Positions 26,501-35,210 of a stretch of 64,000 bases of DNA are shown here, one piece after another; within the stretch, counting starts at the first letter, position 1; each line of letters opens with the position of its first letter. A program made the position numbers and the translations under genes. The DNA comes from an uncultured Clostridium sp. (lineage in GTDB: Bacteria; Bacillota; Clostridia; TANB77; CAG-508). A model generated the notes under the pieces. The model searched no databases and was not told the DNA's origin. It saw only the letters and a program-made list of their open reading frames with translations. Location: contig CANOWW010000011.1 in NCBI GenBank assembly GCA_947571115.1, positions 1-64,000 of the forward strand, given 5' to 3'.

Positions 26501-29500
26501 TAGATAACGAAGTTTTAAATAAGAAAATTAAAACTGAATTAATAGATAGTGGAAAACTTAAGAAAGTTATTTATGCTTATAATTACTATGATAGATGGTA
26601 TAATTTTGAAATAGGTGGAGCTAAAGTATCAGATATCTTATTATTTGAAAATAAAATGTTTAAAGATAATAATACTTTGGATTATTTAGTAAATGAAGTA
26701 TTGGTTGGTAATATTGCGGTCAATGCTACAGATAGCTTCTTTAAAAGTAATATAGGAAAATATACAGGAAGTTCAGAACTTAAATATTTCTTGGATTATA
26801 TTATTACAAATATTGGTGGATATAGTGATGTTAATGATTGGTTTACTGAATATTTTGGAGCAAGAAATATTTTGGCTGAATTTGGAGTAGATAAAAATCC
26901 AGAAATATTATATCGTGGATGGTATCAACTTAAGAAAAATGGTAAAATGATACTTCCAGTGATTACAATGCCTGAAAATTGCACATACATGATTTCTGGG
27001 CCTGCTCATTTACAAATTGGACCTTCTCAGTTGTATCATAAAGATGTAAATACTGCAGCAGGGCAAGCAGCTGTTAGAAAAATTGTTAATGATCATTTGA
27101 ATCTTGTAAAGAGGCATTTGAATACATTAGCTGGTTCATTTGATCCAGGAAAATGGAATAATTATTGTATTATGGTTTATGATTGTACTAAAATAATTAC
27201 TAGTTATAAAACGTCTTATTTTCCAGGTACTAATATTGTAATAGGTACTTCACCTGTATATACTCAAGGAAAAGTTGGACAAAATTATCCATTCTTCAAA
27301 AACTTTAGTGAGGTATTAGGTTTATGGCAACCAAGTGGAAGTGCTGCTGGTGTTGGAAATACTGCAGGATTCTTATGGTTCATAGCTAGACCAGGTCTTA
27401 CTAATTTTGATACTTGGACTCATGAATTTGAACATGCTTTATTTGATAAAATTATGTTATTCCAAGCTGGAACTAGATTTAAATATGGTCTTGAGACACT
27501 AACTGAAGGTAATGTTGAACAAAATGGTGTTTGGAGTGAAAATAACCTTGTGCAAGATGTTGGACCATATTATTTCAATACAACTTTTGATTTAAATAAG
27601 GAAGGAAATGCAACTCAAAATTTAAGTCCTGATAGAATTGATACTAGAGAAAAATTAGAAAATTATTTCAAGGGACAACAGAATGCTTTAGATTTACTTG
27701 ATTATATCGAAGGTAAGGCGTTTATAAGATTAACACCTGAGCAACAAGCTAGAGTTGCTACAAGAATGAATCAGTCTGGATCATGGTCTACTTGGGGAGC
27801 GATTACTGCAGCTCAAGCAGAACAAATGAATTTAACCTCATTAGAGTCTTTATACGATAATAGAATTATTATACGTCCTGAAAATGCATGGGGTGTAAGT
27901 GTAAGAGGTCTTAGAGTAATTAATAGTATTGGTCAAAATGATTATGGATTTGAGTCTGTTTGGGTAAATCGTTGGTATATTGGTCATAATGATAACGGTA
28001 TTCCAGACGCATTTTCAGCAAAACGTAACTATTTTGAAATGCTTGGTTATGCAGGCGTTGATGGATATGTTACTTATGGAAGAGGAAGTACTGCAACAGA
28101 TTTAGATGCTATTCAAAAAATTACGCAGTCTGTTACTGGTACAGCAATGAATTGGAAAGAATACAAAATGAGTAGATATGCTACGGTAGAAGAAAACATA
28201 AAAAACAATAAATATATAGATGTGGATTATATGATTGAAAGATTTTATGAAGCCTTAGCAAGTGATAACAATAGAAATGCATCTCAAAGAACAAATCTTA
28301 GAAAAATATATTATCATTATTTAAAGAGTGCTACAAATGATTTTACGGATGATCCATTAGGAACTACTGTTGAAGTTAATCATATTACGACAGCTGAAGA
28401 ATTAGTAGAAAAATTAAATAGCGAACCTTATGGCTATTATGTATTAGATAACGATATTGATTTTTCTCATATGACAACAAATGTTACACAAACTTTTATG
28501 GGTAGACTAGATGGTCAAGGACATAAAATAATTGGAAATACTTTGCCAATTTTCAATAAGATTAGATATGGTTATGTTGGAAATATAGTATTTGAAAATA
28601 CAAACATTCCTAAGACAATTAATAATGCAGGCGCACTATCTTATAAAGCTGAAATGAGTACGGTTGAAAAAATTAGTGCATCAAATTTACAAATGAATTT
28701 TGGCGGTAGAAATGACTTAAGTTTAATAGGTGGTGCTGTAAGTAATGTTATTACAAGAGATTGTACTGTTGAAAAATTAACACATCATATTCAAACTGTT
28801 GATGACATGGCTATGCTTAATGAAGATTCTGGTGGTATCTATATATTAGATGCAGATATTGATTTTGCAGGTAAGACGTATACAGATTCTGTAGTTACTT
28901 CTATATTTACTGGTAAGATTGATGGTAATGGTCATACGATTTCTAATTTAACAGATGCTAGTTTATTTACAAATTTTAGAGGAACTGTAGAAAACTTAAC
29001 AATTAGTAACTTTACAAATATAGGGGCAGGTAGAGGAAATGGCGATTTTGTGGCAGCATTTACACAAGAATCTTTTACCGCAACTTTTAAAAACATGAAA
29101 TTTGAAAATATAACATTATCAGGAAGAAATAATGTTGCTGTTATCACAGGAATGGATGGAAGAGACAACGCAAATTCAGTATTTGAAAATATAACTATCA
29201 AAGATGCTAATGTAACAGGAACAGGTGTATATGTATCAACTTGTATTGGTAGAAAATACAATGGAACAATCAAGAATGTTTATGTACAAGGAACTTTAAA
29301 TGTTACTTCAACAGAAAATGGGGGACTTGTAGGATGTATGCAACAAGGTGGAACAATTGAAAATGTTATAACAGATGTTGCGATTACAAAATCAAGCAAT
29401 ACTTATAACAATATTGAAAACAGTAGATTTAATGCTTCAATGATTGGAAACATCTATAATACACCAAAGCTTAAAAATAGTATTTCTTTTGGAAATATGA

Positions 29501-29766
29501 CTGGTTATACAGATAACCAAGGAAATGAAATTTTACCTTATAAATGTGTAGGTGCAACAGAAAGCCAAATTAATAGCTGTTTAACAAATTGTTATGAGGT
29601 AGAGGAGGAAACAGGAGCAAGTCGTGTAACAGAAAGTACAAATGGAAAATTAAATTCAATTGCAAGAGGAAATTTGAATGAAGAATTTTATAGAAATTTA
29701 GGATTTAATGAGGACATTTGGAATTTTGATACAATTTCATCAAAAGGTTATCCTGAATTAAAATAA
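23575..29766 (+). CDS. Giant secreted zinc metalloprotease, M26 (IgA1 protease)-like, with dockerin-like segment
   Basis: 2063 residues. Signal peptide (about 1-35, ending VYAAD). Residues ~104-162 carry two EF-hand-like repeats (GDVDGNGIVNATDLSKLKLY and GDINGNGELDDEDIEKLNLI) as in type I dockerins. Residues ~450-760 and ~1600-2060 contain beta-helix-like GLUG/M26-N repeats (GTIDFGGHKITNLSKPLFN; GKIDGNGHTISNLTDASLF). The catalytic part lies near residue 1280: THEFEHALF is HExxH, with ETLTEGN downstream as candidate third ligand. Related M26/Zmp enzymes cleave host IgA1 or mucosal proteins; the target here is unknown. No LPxTG anchor at the C-terminus. Own promoter and terminator. Confidence 0.82.
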   Translation: MKKDAVKMYKRLQILLKISICFMVLYFMNLSVYAADEITSTVYKIDGQYISKIKGKTTVSAFKENVETEQEMVFTNKKGKVLEESSNIATETTLTIGTQQYILIVRGDVDGNGIVNATDLSKLKLYKSGKLKPTEAAKRAGDINGNGELDDEDIEKLNLILVGVDIDDVFSISNVKTYKEEVETDIFQKDEKITIRFNSDGTEYYAKKMRVNGKEYEVTQNEDSYEIVMDGFSNAGKQEIKIEEAILNNGQNAAINQVLEVTVLKEKPSIDDFTYEELETSVKLKFTVTAEDFDTIDGLLAITDEYGKEVKKHPLVIGENELTFDKESTVEYYDLKFTVTYNDGKENHDNETMKEEQISVNGRSLEMKDIRGIKLYRQTGDSVSAVYDVNLSDLENLNDYIVKVEMKDIRSFYATIREYKEEDGKLKFVLNYENIVQYEGDNKTNQLEVEFGNVENGVATRLDLERLIQLINENPAGEFVVTSDLDATNVNSDATIITSEFTGTIDFGGHKITNLSKPLFNTLNGATIKNLVLESPILSGSSSNGVIANTATDMNIKNVHIKNLTLTTGANQTAGFIGTATGGTIEECSLTNAKITTSGHIRIAGMIGYATGGTVRNCYVQGTMNSTQSKDGNGIGGIVGHATGENPLTIENCISKMEYTWTGGGARLNGAILGLSDKSNAILKNNVSLSTGTVINKVYGSAIGKTSTNNYELEESELVSNASGEIVKKVGQDGVTQEFFRDSANFNEDIWNLTNVSYEHLPTLKNADPNNAENKEDVEETADNTEIYIPDYARIKKLPSYDVTKEIAYHNLYKLMPFYDAKYLVEDGANIPADDILNTKIVKYALPYDADHKLITYITEDDSQKIASIKVIFKDDTVQDYELTFDIAIGNIVVYKIKDTKIPYSFNNYVIKQNASIVNTLADAIKNFDYTNDLDPLTTTADARHYKDHYNEVIKASASNIALQLLQNEEDSILNLDNEVLNKKIKTELIDSGKLKKVIYAYNYYDRWYNFEIGGAKVSDILLFENKMFKDNNTLDYLVNEVLVGNIAVNATDSFFKSNIGKYTGSSELKYFLDYIITNIGGYSDVNDWFTEYFGARNILAEFGVDKNPEILYRGWYQLKKNGKMILPVITMPENCTYMISGPAHLQIGPSQLYHKDVNTAAGQAAVRKIVNDHLNLVKRHLNTLAGSFDPGKWNNYCIMVYDCTKIITSYKTSYFPGTNIVIGTSPVYTQGKVGQNYPFFKNFSEVLGLWQPSGSAAGVGNTAGFLWFIARPGLTNFDTWTHEFEHALFDKIMLFQAGTRFKYGLETLTEGNVEQNGVWSENNLVQDVGPYYFNTTFDLNKEGNATQNLSPDRIDTREKLENYFKGQQNALDLLDYIEGKAFIRLTPEQQARVATRMNQSGSWSTWGAITAAQAEQMNLTSLESLYDNRIIIRPENAWGVSVRGLRVINSIGQNDYGFESVWVNRWYIGHNDNGIPDAFSAKRNYFEMLGYAGVDGYVTYGRGSTATDLDAIQKITQSVTGTAMNWKEYKMSRYATVEENIKNNKYIDVDYMIERFYEALASDNNRNASQRTNLRKIYYHYLKSATNDFTDDPLGTTVEVNHITTAEELVEKLNSEPYGYYVLDNDIDFSHMTTNVTQTFMGRLDGQGHKIIGNTLPIFNKIRYGYVGNIVFENTNIPKTINNAGALSYKAEMSTVEKISASNLQMNFGGRNDLSLIGGAVSNVITRDCTVEKLTHHIQTVDDMAMLNEDSGGIYILDADIDFAGKTYTDSVVTSIFTGKIDGNGHTISNLTDASLFTNFRGTVENLTISNFTNIGAGRGNGDFVAAFTQESFTATFKNMKFENITLSGRNNVAVITGMDGRDNANSVFENITIKDANVTGTGVYVSTCIGRKYNGTIKNVYVQGTLNVTSTENGGLVGCMQQGGTIENVITDVAITKSSNTYNNIENSRFNASMIGNIYNTPKLKNSISFGNMTGYTDNQGNEILPYKCVGATESQINSCLTNCYEVEEETGASRVTESTNGKLNSIARGNLNEEFYRNLGFNEDIWNFDTISSKGYPELK

Positions 29767-29771
29767 AAATG

Positions 29772-29803
29772 AAATGAGGGTGTTAAAAATACCCTCATTT
29801 TTT
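29772..29803 (+). terminator. Terminator after the protease
   Basis: AAATGAGGGTG pairs with TACCCTCATTT, then a T run. Confidence 0.85.
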
Positions 29804-29848
29804 GGTGAAAATTAGGCTAATTTTAAGATGTAAAAAATATAAAAACAA

Positions 29849-29878
29849 TTGACATAATTAGGTAAAATATGGTATAAT
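29849..29878 (+). promoter_or_regulatory. Promoter and ~200-nt leader of the 30090 gene
   Basis: TTGACA at 29849-29854, 18-base spacer, TATAAT at 29873-29878. The leader to 30089 contains the small hairpin TGTTCC...GGAACA (about 30001-30025) but I recognise no riboswitch. Confidence 0.7.
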
Positions 29879-30089
29879 AGTGATATAAGCAATATATTTT
29901 GCTATTTTATTATATAATAGGCACGAGAATGTGTCTTTCACATAGATATAGATATAACTTACTTTTCAGACACTGCTCTTTTATATAGTACTTTATTAAC
30001 TTGTTCCGAGATAATTTTAGGAACATCAAAAAGTGATCTTGGAACATTGACAACTTAATAACACCAATTAAAAAATGGAGGAAAACACT

Positions 30090-32102
30090 ATGAAAAAAAT
30101 GACGAATTTATTAACAGCAGTATTTCTTTGCATTTCAATGCTTTTCACACCGATGCAGGCAATGGCAGCAGTAAATTCCGACTGCGAATGCTCCGCAATC
30201 AAGGAGCGGCTGGAGAAGCAATTAAAAGAAGAAAAGCAAATTACTTTATTTGTCTACGAAGTGTTGCTTTTTAGAGAAAAGTGTCGTGTGAGCAACATTC
30301 CGGAAAAATATATGGAAGGATTAAAAAAAGCTATTTTTCTCGGAAGTAAGAAAAAAACTGAACAGATTATTATTCTGGAATGCTCGAAATGTGGACAGTT
30401 ATTTGTTGTTCCGTTCGGAAAGGAAATAGGCAGCGGAAGTCAGACTGGAACTTCTACTGGAGGCAGCAGCACTGGTACTTCCACTGGCGGAGGCTCGACA
30501 TCAACAGGAAGCACTTCTCCGAGTAAACCAAGCGGCGGAAACACAGGAGGAGGTTCTTCATCAGGAGATAAACCGAGTGGTGGAGATAGCTCTGGAGGGA
30601 AACCGAGTGGCAGTGGTTCTTCGAGTGAAGAAAAACCGGACGATAACAATAAACCGGTTCCGAAGCCAGAACAACCAGAAGACATTACACAAATAGATGT
30701 TAGCAAGATCTTGTTTTCTGGGAAAACGGTAACATATAGCCCTGATGAAGAACAGGGATTGTATGTAGGAAATTTGCCAGCAGGTCTAAAGCTTTCCCAT
30801 TATTTGGTAAATGGGGAGATAAAATCGGCTAATTATGTTGTTTCAAATGCTGGGAAATATGAAGTTATTCCAGTATTTGAGGTGACTGGCGATAAATATA
30901 AAATCGTAGGTCAGGCAAACTCGGCTATTCTGACGATTAATAAGGCAAAGTATGAGGGAACTTTCAATTTCGACAAGACATCATTCTCATATGATGGCAA
31001 AGAGCATGCGCCGGCAATCGAAAATCTTCCAAAAGGGGCAAAAGTTCTTGAGACTTCTTCCAGTCAGACATCTGCCGGAAAATACACTCATAATATGGAA
31101 GTTGAAATTTCTTCCAATTATGAGCCTGTTAAAATTTCGACAGAGTACGAAATTACTCCTTCGAAGCTGAGCCTGCAGCAGCAGTATAATGCTGAAACAG
31201 GTAAAGTGGATGCTGTTATTGAAGGACTGATAGATGGCGATTTAAAAGATCTCGTCTATACAGTCAACGGAAGTGAAAGCTCTGAGGCTCCAGAAATTTT
31301 GGAGCCAGGACGGTATGAAATTAAAACCGAAATTTTGCTGGACGAGGATAAAAAGCAGAATTATACTGGCGAAACTGCTGATGAGCTTCAGACGGTGCTG
31401 GAAAAGGTCTATGATGCCAAGCGAAAAAATGCTTGGTATAATGTGACGATGGATAGCACTGTAGAAAATGGCAAACTGACTCTCAATATCTTCTTGTCTG
31501 ACATTAAATTCCAGACGCAGGAAGAAATGGGTTACGTCGTATTCACATTAGGCTTTAATGTGAAGTACGATCAGAACATTCTTCAATATGACAACTTTGA
31601 AGCCGAAGCCGATGATGAAGGAAACGGTTTTGAAGGATTTTATAACCCTGACCGGGGACCTTCAGATGAGGCAGACACAAGAGATGCAGTACTTACATTT
31701 TTTGCAGAGAGCATCGCAGACACAGTGAAAGTCTGCACGTTGGTATATGACATCGATCCAGCAGCCAAGGATGTGAAGGTTTCTCTTGACAATTTTGTAC
31801 TCTCAACAGGCGAAGATGATAATCCGTTTGAATATACAGCGGACTCTACAACGGTTGTTGTCAATCCTTCTGAAGATTATGTTGCTCCAGAGGAAATTTT
31901 GGTAGATAATGATCCAATGAAGGACGCTGGTTATGTCGGCGACGAAGATGAGGAAGAAGAGCACAGAGAAGCATTGAAAGAGCAGATTAATGAGAAGTTT
32001 CCTTCGACGGCTACAACATCTGCTATGCTTGAAGAAGTGGAAGCAGAGACGGAAAAAGTTGCTACAACTGTTACAGGGGCTGCAGTAGTTGTTGAAAAAT
32101 AA
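30090..32102 (+). CDS. Secreted multidomain protein with MBG-like and cohesin-like domains, foreign codon use
   Basis: About 670 residues from ATG 30090 (GGAGG upstream). Signal peptide (ends AMAAV, about residue 28), a helical Cys-containing segment with CSKCGQLF, a Gly/Ser/Thr linker (about 115-195), two MBG-like beta domains (about 200-350), and a domain near 455-600 resembling cohesins (VVFTLGFNVKYDQNILQYDNF ... CTLVYDIDPA). Acidic C-terminus without a clear anchor. Codon use is richer in G and C than its neighbours, and CGG occurs in phase three times (30207, 31311, 31653), e.g. in PGRYEI. Looks recently acquired. Confidence 0.72.
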   Translation: MKKMTNLLTAVFLCISMLFTPMQAMAAVNSDCECSAIKERLEKQLKEEKQITLFVYEVLLFREKCRVSNIPEKYMEGLKKAIFLGSKKKTEQIIILECSKCGQLFVVPFGKEIGSGSQTGTSTGGSSTGTSTGGGSTSTGSTSPSKPSGGNTGGGSSSGDKPSGGDSSGGKPSGSGSSSEEKPDDNNKPVPKPEQPEDITQIDVSKILFSGKTVTYSPDEEQGLYVGNLPAGLKLSHYLVNGEIKSANYVVSNAGKYEVIPVFEVTGDKYKIVGQANSAILTINKAKYEGTFNFDKTSFSYDGKEHAPAIENLPKGAKVLETSSSQTSAGKYTHNMEVEISSNYEPVKISTEYEITPSKLSLQQQYNAETGKVDAVIEGLIDGDLKDLVYTVNGSESSEAPEILEPGRYEIKTEILLDEDKKQNYTGETADELQTVLEKVYDAKRKNAWYNVTMDSTVENGKLTLNIFLSDIKFQTQEEMGYVVFTLGFNVKYDQNILQYDNFEAEADDEGNGFEGFYNPDRGPSDEADTRDAVLTFFAESIADTVKVCTLVYDIDPAAKDVKVSLDNFVLSTGEDDNPFEYTADSTTVVVNPSEDYVAPEEILVDNDPMKDAGYVGDEDEEEEHREALKEQINEKFPSTATTSAMLEEVEAETEKVATTVTGAAVVVEK

Positions 32103-32167
32103 GAAAGGAGATCATTTTGGAGAAGGGGGCCGTTAGGTCCTCTTTTCTTTTTGATAGAAAAAATCTC

Positions 32168-32200
32168 GAGAGCCCAGATATTTTTCTGGGCTCTCTTGAT
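32168..32200. terminator. Bidirectional terminator
   Basis: GAGAGCCCAGA pairs with CTGGGCTCTC with T-rich flanks, between convergent genes. Confidence 0.8.
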
Positions 32201-32222
32201 ATTTTCAGTAGAATATAACTTA

Positions 32223-32678
32223 CTAATCTTCTTCTGCTTCCGCAGCCAGTTTTTCTAAATAGGCTTTTACTTCTTCTTCGGTTACGGCTCTGTCAATTGG
32301 AACACAGCGAGCGTTAATGCCGTTAGTTGGACCGAATTCATTAATCCAGTAATGCGAGGAATAGCAGAACATTTCAACGAAATTATCGATATTCTCCTCA
32401 AAGACTTCCTCAGATGGCGAAATATCGATTTGCTCGAGGATTTCTTTAATAGTGCCGGTGAATTCGTCATGGTCACCAGCTAATTCATAGGCTCGCTGAT
32501 TATACACAGCAACGCCAGTAAATTTGCACTGCTCTATGGGAAGCGGTTCTTCCAGTGATAATTTTTGCAGAACGCATTCTAAAGAGGCGTCCTTGCCGAA
32601 ATTTTCCTGAAGCTCTTTTAAAAACCGTTTCTTCTCTGCGTATCCGAAGAGCATCATTTTGTCTTTTTCGTAAGTCAT
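32223..32678 (-). CDS. Acidic protein of unknown function, foreign codon use
   Basis: 151 residues, strongly acidic, no signal peptide or membrane segment, no family recognised. RBS AAAGGAGT upstream of the ATG on the minus strand. Codon 18 is CGG (plus 32625-32627) within KKRFLKEL; a +1 shift there would hit UAA three codons later. Shares the G/C-rich codon habit of the convergent 30090 gene, so both probably arrived together. Confidence 0.7.
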   Translation of the reverse strand: MTYEKDKMMLFGYAEKKRFLKELQENFGKDASLECVLQKLSLEEPLPIEQCKFTGVAVYNQRAYELAGDHDEFTGTIKEILEQIDISPSEEVFEENIDNFVEMFCYSSHYWINEFGPTNGINARCVPIDRAVTEEEVKAYLEKLAAEAEED

Positions 32679-32873
32679 AAAGCATACTCCTTTCTGATTT
32701 GACTAATATAAGTCTTTATATTACATAACAACTATAACATAAAATACAAAGAAAATCAAGAAAAATTGGTAAATTTTTTATTTCAGGTATTTTTTTCAAA
32801 ATCTTCCATATATATGTTATATAGAAAAAGCGTAGAAAATAATTTCTATAGAACAAAAAAGGAGGATTTTTTT

Positions 32874-34343
32874 ATGGAAAAAAAGGTTGTATCCATGCAT
32901 AAAAAAATGGCGGAAAAACTTAAAAATATAGAGATACAAGGGGATATTATTGTGCCAGACACCAAGCCAGATATTGTAAACATTATAGGTACGAACTCCA
33001 ATCCATATATTTATAAAGAGGAGTGCCAAGATGGCAAATATCGTTTTGACGGAAATGTTGATACCCATATTATTTATTTGTCAGAAAGCGGGGAAACAAA
33101 GGTAATTAGCACAACTTTGGATTTTATGGATTTTGTGGAGGATAGCAACATTACAACAGATATGTCGACCAAGTACAGAATGGAAGTGACGAATATTGAG
33201 ACTAAAATTTTGAATGAGCGAAAAATTAGTCTGACCATTCAGCTGAAAATTTGTTTTAACTTTTTTGTGTGCCGCGACATTGAATATTTGGACGATTTGC
33301 AAAGTTTGGCTGGTGTTGAGAAATTACAAGAAACAGTTGATTTGAGTACAGTTGTTGCAATGAATACAGTTAGAAGCTCTTTGAAAGAAGATGTAAGCAT
33401 CGAAGATGATGATATTTCTGATATTTTAAAATGTGATGTTAATGTGGAACATTTTGAGAATAAAATCAGCTACAATAAGGTTTTGTCAAAAGCAGATGCC
33501 AATATTAAAATTATGTATATCACAGAAAGTGGAAATTTGAGATTTGCTCAATCCACCATTCCGATTATGAATTTTATTGATATGGAAAAAGTGACAGATG
33601 AGGATATTTGCAATACCACCTACAAAGTGCGTAACATGAATTTTAAACCAAATGCCAAAGAGCAAAAGTCGATTTCTTGCCAAATTGATTTTGAGGTTTC
33701 TTGCGAAGTTTACAAAAAGCAGACGATTGAGCTTGTGCAAGATATGTATGGTATCAAGAAAAATGTTACGTTTAGCCAAAAAACGGTGGAAGTGCAAGTG
33801 GAAGGCGAAAGTTCTTGTGAAATGGTGGAAATGAATGAGAATATTTTGGTGGAAGATATTCGCACTCTTTATGATGTAGATTGCATGGCAAATATTACCA
33901 ATAAAACACAGGCTGGAAGTTTTACGAATTATGAAGGCGAAGTTTGCGTTGATATTTATTTTGACACAGGCAATCATTTGAGTGTCAAAAAAGCTAAAAT
34001 CCCTTTTATGGTAAAACTAGACTGTGACACAGATGATATTGAAATTAATTTTGTTAGAAAACATTTTAAATTAACGGGAGAAGATGTGGCTTGTGATTTG
34101 CAATTGGAAGTCAAACCAAATAGCAGCAATTATAAGACAATTCGCTTGATTGACAATGTGGAAGAAGAGGAATGTGAGGAAGAAAGCGATTATGCTATGG
34201 TAGTGTATTTTGTGAAAGATGGAGATACGATTTGGAATATTGCGCGTGATTTTAGAGTGAGTATGGATAGTTTAATGAAGAATAATCATTTAGAGGAAAA
34301 TCAGGGAGTTCGTCCAGGTGAGAAATTATATATTATGAAATAA
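32874..34343 (+). CDS. SPOCS-domain protein with C-terminal LysM
   Basis: About 489 residues from ATG 32874 (AGGAGG upstream). Tandem SPOCS (DUF3794) domains, with GDIIVPDTKPDIVNII near the N-terminus as signature, and a C-terminal LysM (VKDGDTIWNIARDFRVSMDSL ... GVRPGEKLYI). The arrangement matches spore-coat or spore-morphogenesis proteins of Clostridia; LysM would bind cortex or wall glycans. Confidence 0.9.
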   Translation: MEKKVVSMHKKMAEKLKNIEIQGDIIVPDTKPDIVNIIGTNSNPYIYKEECQDGKYRFDGNVDTHIIYLSESGETKVISTTLDFMDFVEDSNITTDMSTKYRMEVTNIETKILNERKISLTIQLKICFNFFVCRDIEYLDDLQSLAGVEKLQETVDLSTVVAMNTVRSSLKEDVSIEDDDISDILKCDVNVEHFENKISYNKVLSKADANIKIMYITESGNLRFAQSTIPIMNFIDMEKVTDEDICNTTYKVRNMNFKPNAKEQKSISCQIDFEVSCEVYKKQTIELVQDMYGIKKNVTFSQKTVEVQVEGESSCEMVEMNENILVEDIRTLYDVDCMANITNKTQAGSFTNYEGEVCVDIYFDTGNHLSVKKAKIPFMVKLDCDTDDIEINFVRKHFKLTGEDVACDLQLEVKPNSSNYKTIRLIDNVEEEECEEESDYAMVVYFVKDGDTIWNIARDFRVSMDSLMKNNHLEENQGVRPGEKLYIMK

Positions 34344-34385
34344 AATTATAAAAATAGATAAATAAAATTACTAATTATAAAATAA

Positions 34386-34411
34386 GAGGCAGGTATTTAC
34401 CTGTCTTTTTG
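34386..34411 (+). terminator. Terminator
   Basis: AGGCAGGTA pairs with TACCTGTCT (one G-U), then TTTT. Confidence 0.7.
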
Positions 34412-34433
34412 TGTTAAAAATGAGGAGGTGAAA

Positions 34434-35132
34434 ATGGTGGATATAATATACTCGCGCAAGCGAATTCGATTTCCAAGGAGAAAGCATGGAAAGTTTAGCA
34501 AAATAAAATTATTAATATTTACAATGATTGTCATTTTAGTGGGAGCTGTTGTTAGTTTTGTGGTGTCATCATATCCCATTTTTGTGGCAAGTTGTAAAAC
34601 AGCAGCAGGCTCGAAGGCTAATCATATAGTCAGTGAAGAAGTAGAGAAAATGATGGCGCGTTATGCTTATCAAGACCTTGTGAATATGGAAAAAGATGAA
34701 CAAGGAAATATTATTTTTATGCAAATTAATACGATTTTGATGAACCAACTGGTGAGCCAAATTGTCAAAAATATTCAAACAAGAATTGATAATAGCCCAA
34801 CTACAATGGTGTACATAAATTATGGAAGTGTTAGTGGAGTGACGATTTTGAAAAACTTTGGACCCAAATTTGAAATCGAGTTAGAAACCGCAGGGAGAAT
34901 TGAGACACAAATTCATTCTAAAGTGGAAAATGTGGGGGTTAATCAGACACTACATAAAATTTATTTGAGTTTGAATACGAATATTGGAATTTTGACGCCG
35001 ATTGGTTCCTTTGGAAAAGATGTGGCATCCGATGTTTTGCTAACAGAAGCTATTATTTTTGGAAAAGTGCCAGAAACTTATTATAATTTAGAAGGAATGG
35101 GACAGTCAGATGTGCTCAATGTTTTGGAATAA
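34434..35132 (+). CDS. yunB: YunB-family sporulation protein
   Basis: 232 residues from ATG 34434, preceded by GAGGAGG. One N-terminal membrane helix (about 20-42), then an exported domain with NYGSVSGVTILKNFGPKFEIELETAG and VNQTLHKIYLSL ... GILTPIGSF, as in YunB, which is sigma-E controlled in B. subtilis and needed for efficient sporulation. Confidence 0.85.
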   Translation: MVDIIYSRKRIRFPRRKHGKFSKIKLLIFTMIVILVGAVVSFVVSSYPIFVASCKTAAGSKANHIVSEEVEKMMARYAYQDLVNMEKDEQGNIIFMQINTILMNQLVSQIVKNIQTRIDNSPTTMVYINYGSVSGVTILKNFGPKFEIELETAGRIETQIHSKVENVGVNQTLHKIYLSLNTNIGILTPIGSFGKDVASDVLLTEAIIFGKVPETYYNLEGMGQSDVLNVLE

Positions 35133-35210
35133 AAATTTTAGAAAGGGTATGTACTAAAAAAGCAATATATGATATAATAAGAAAAATAGAAGAAAAGGAA
35201 AAATAAATAG

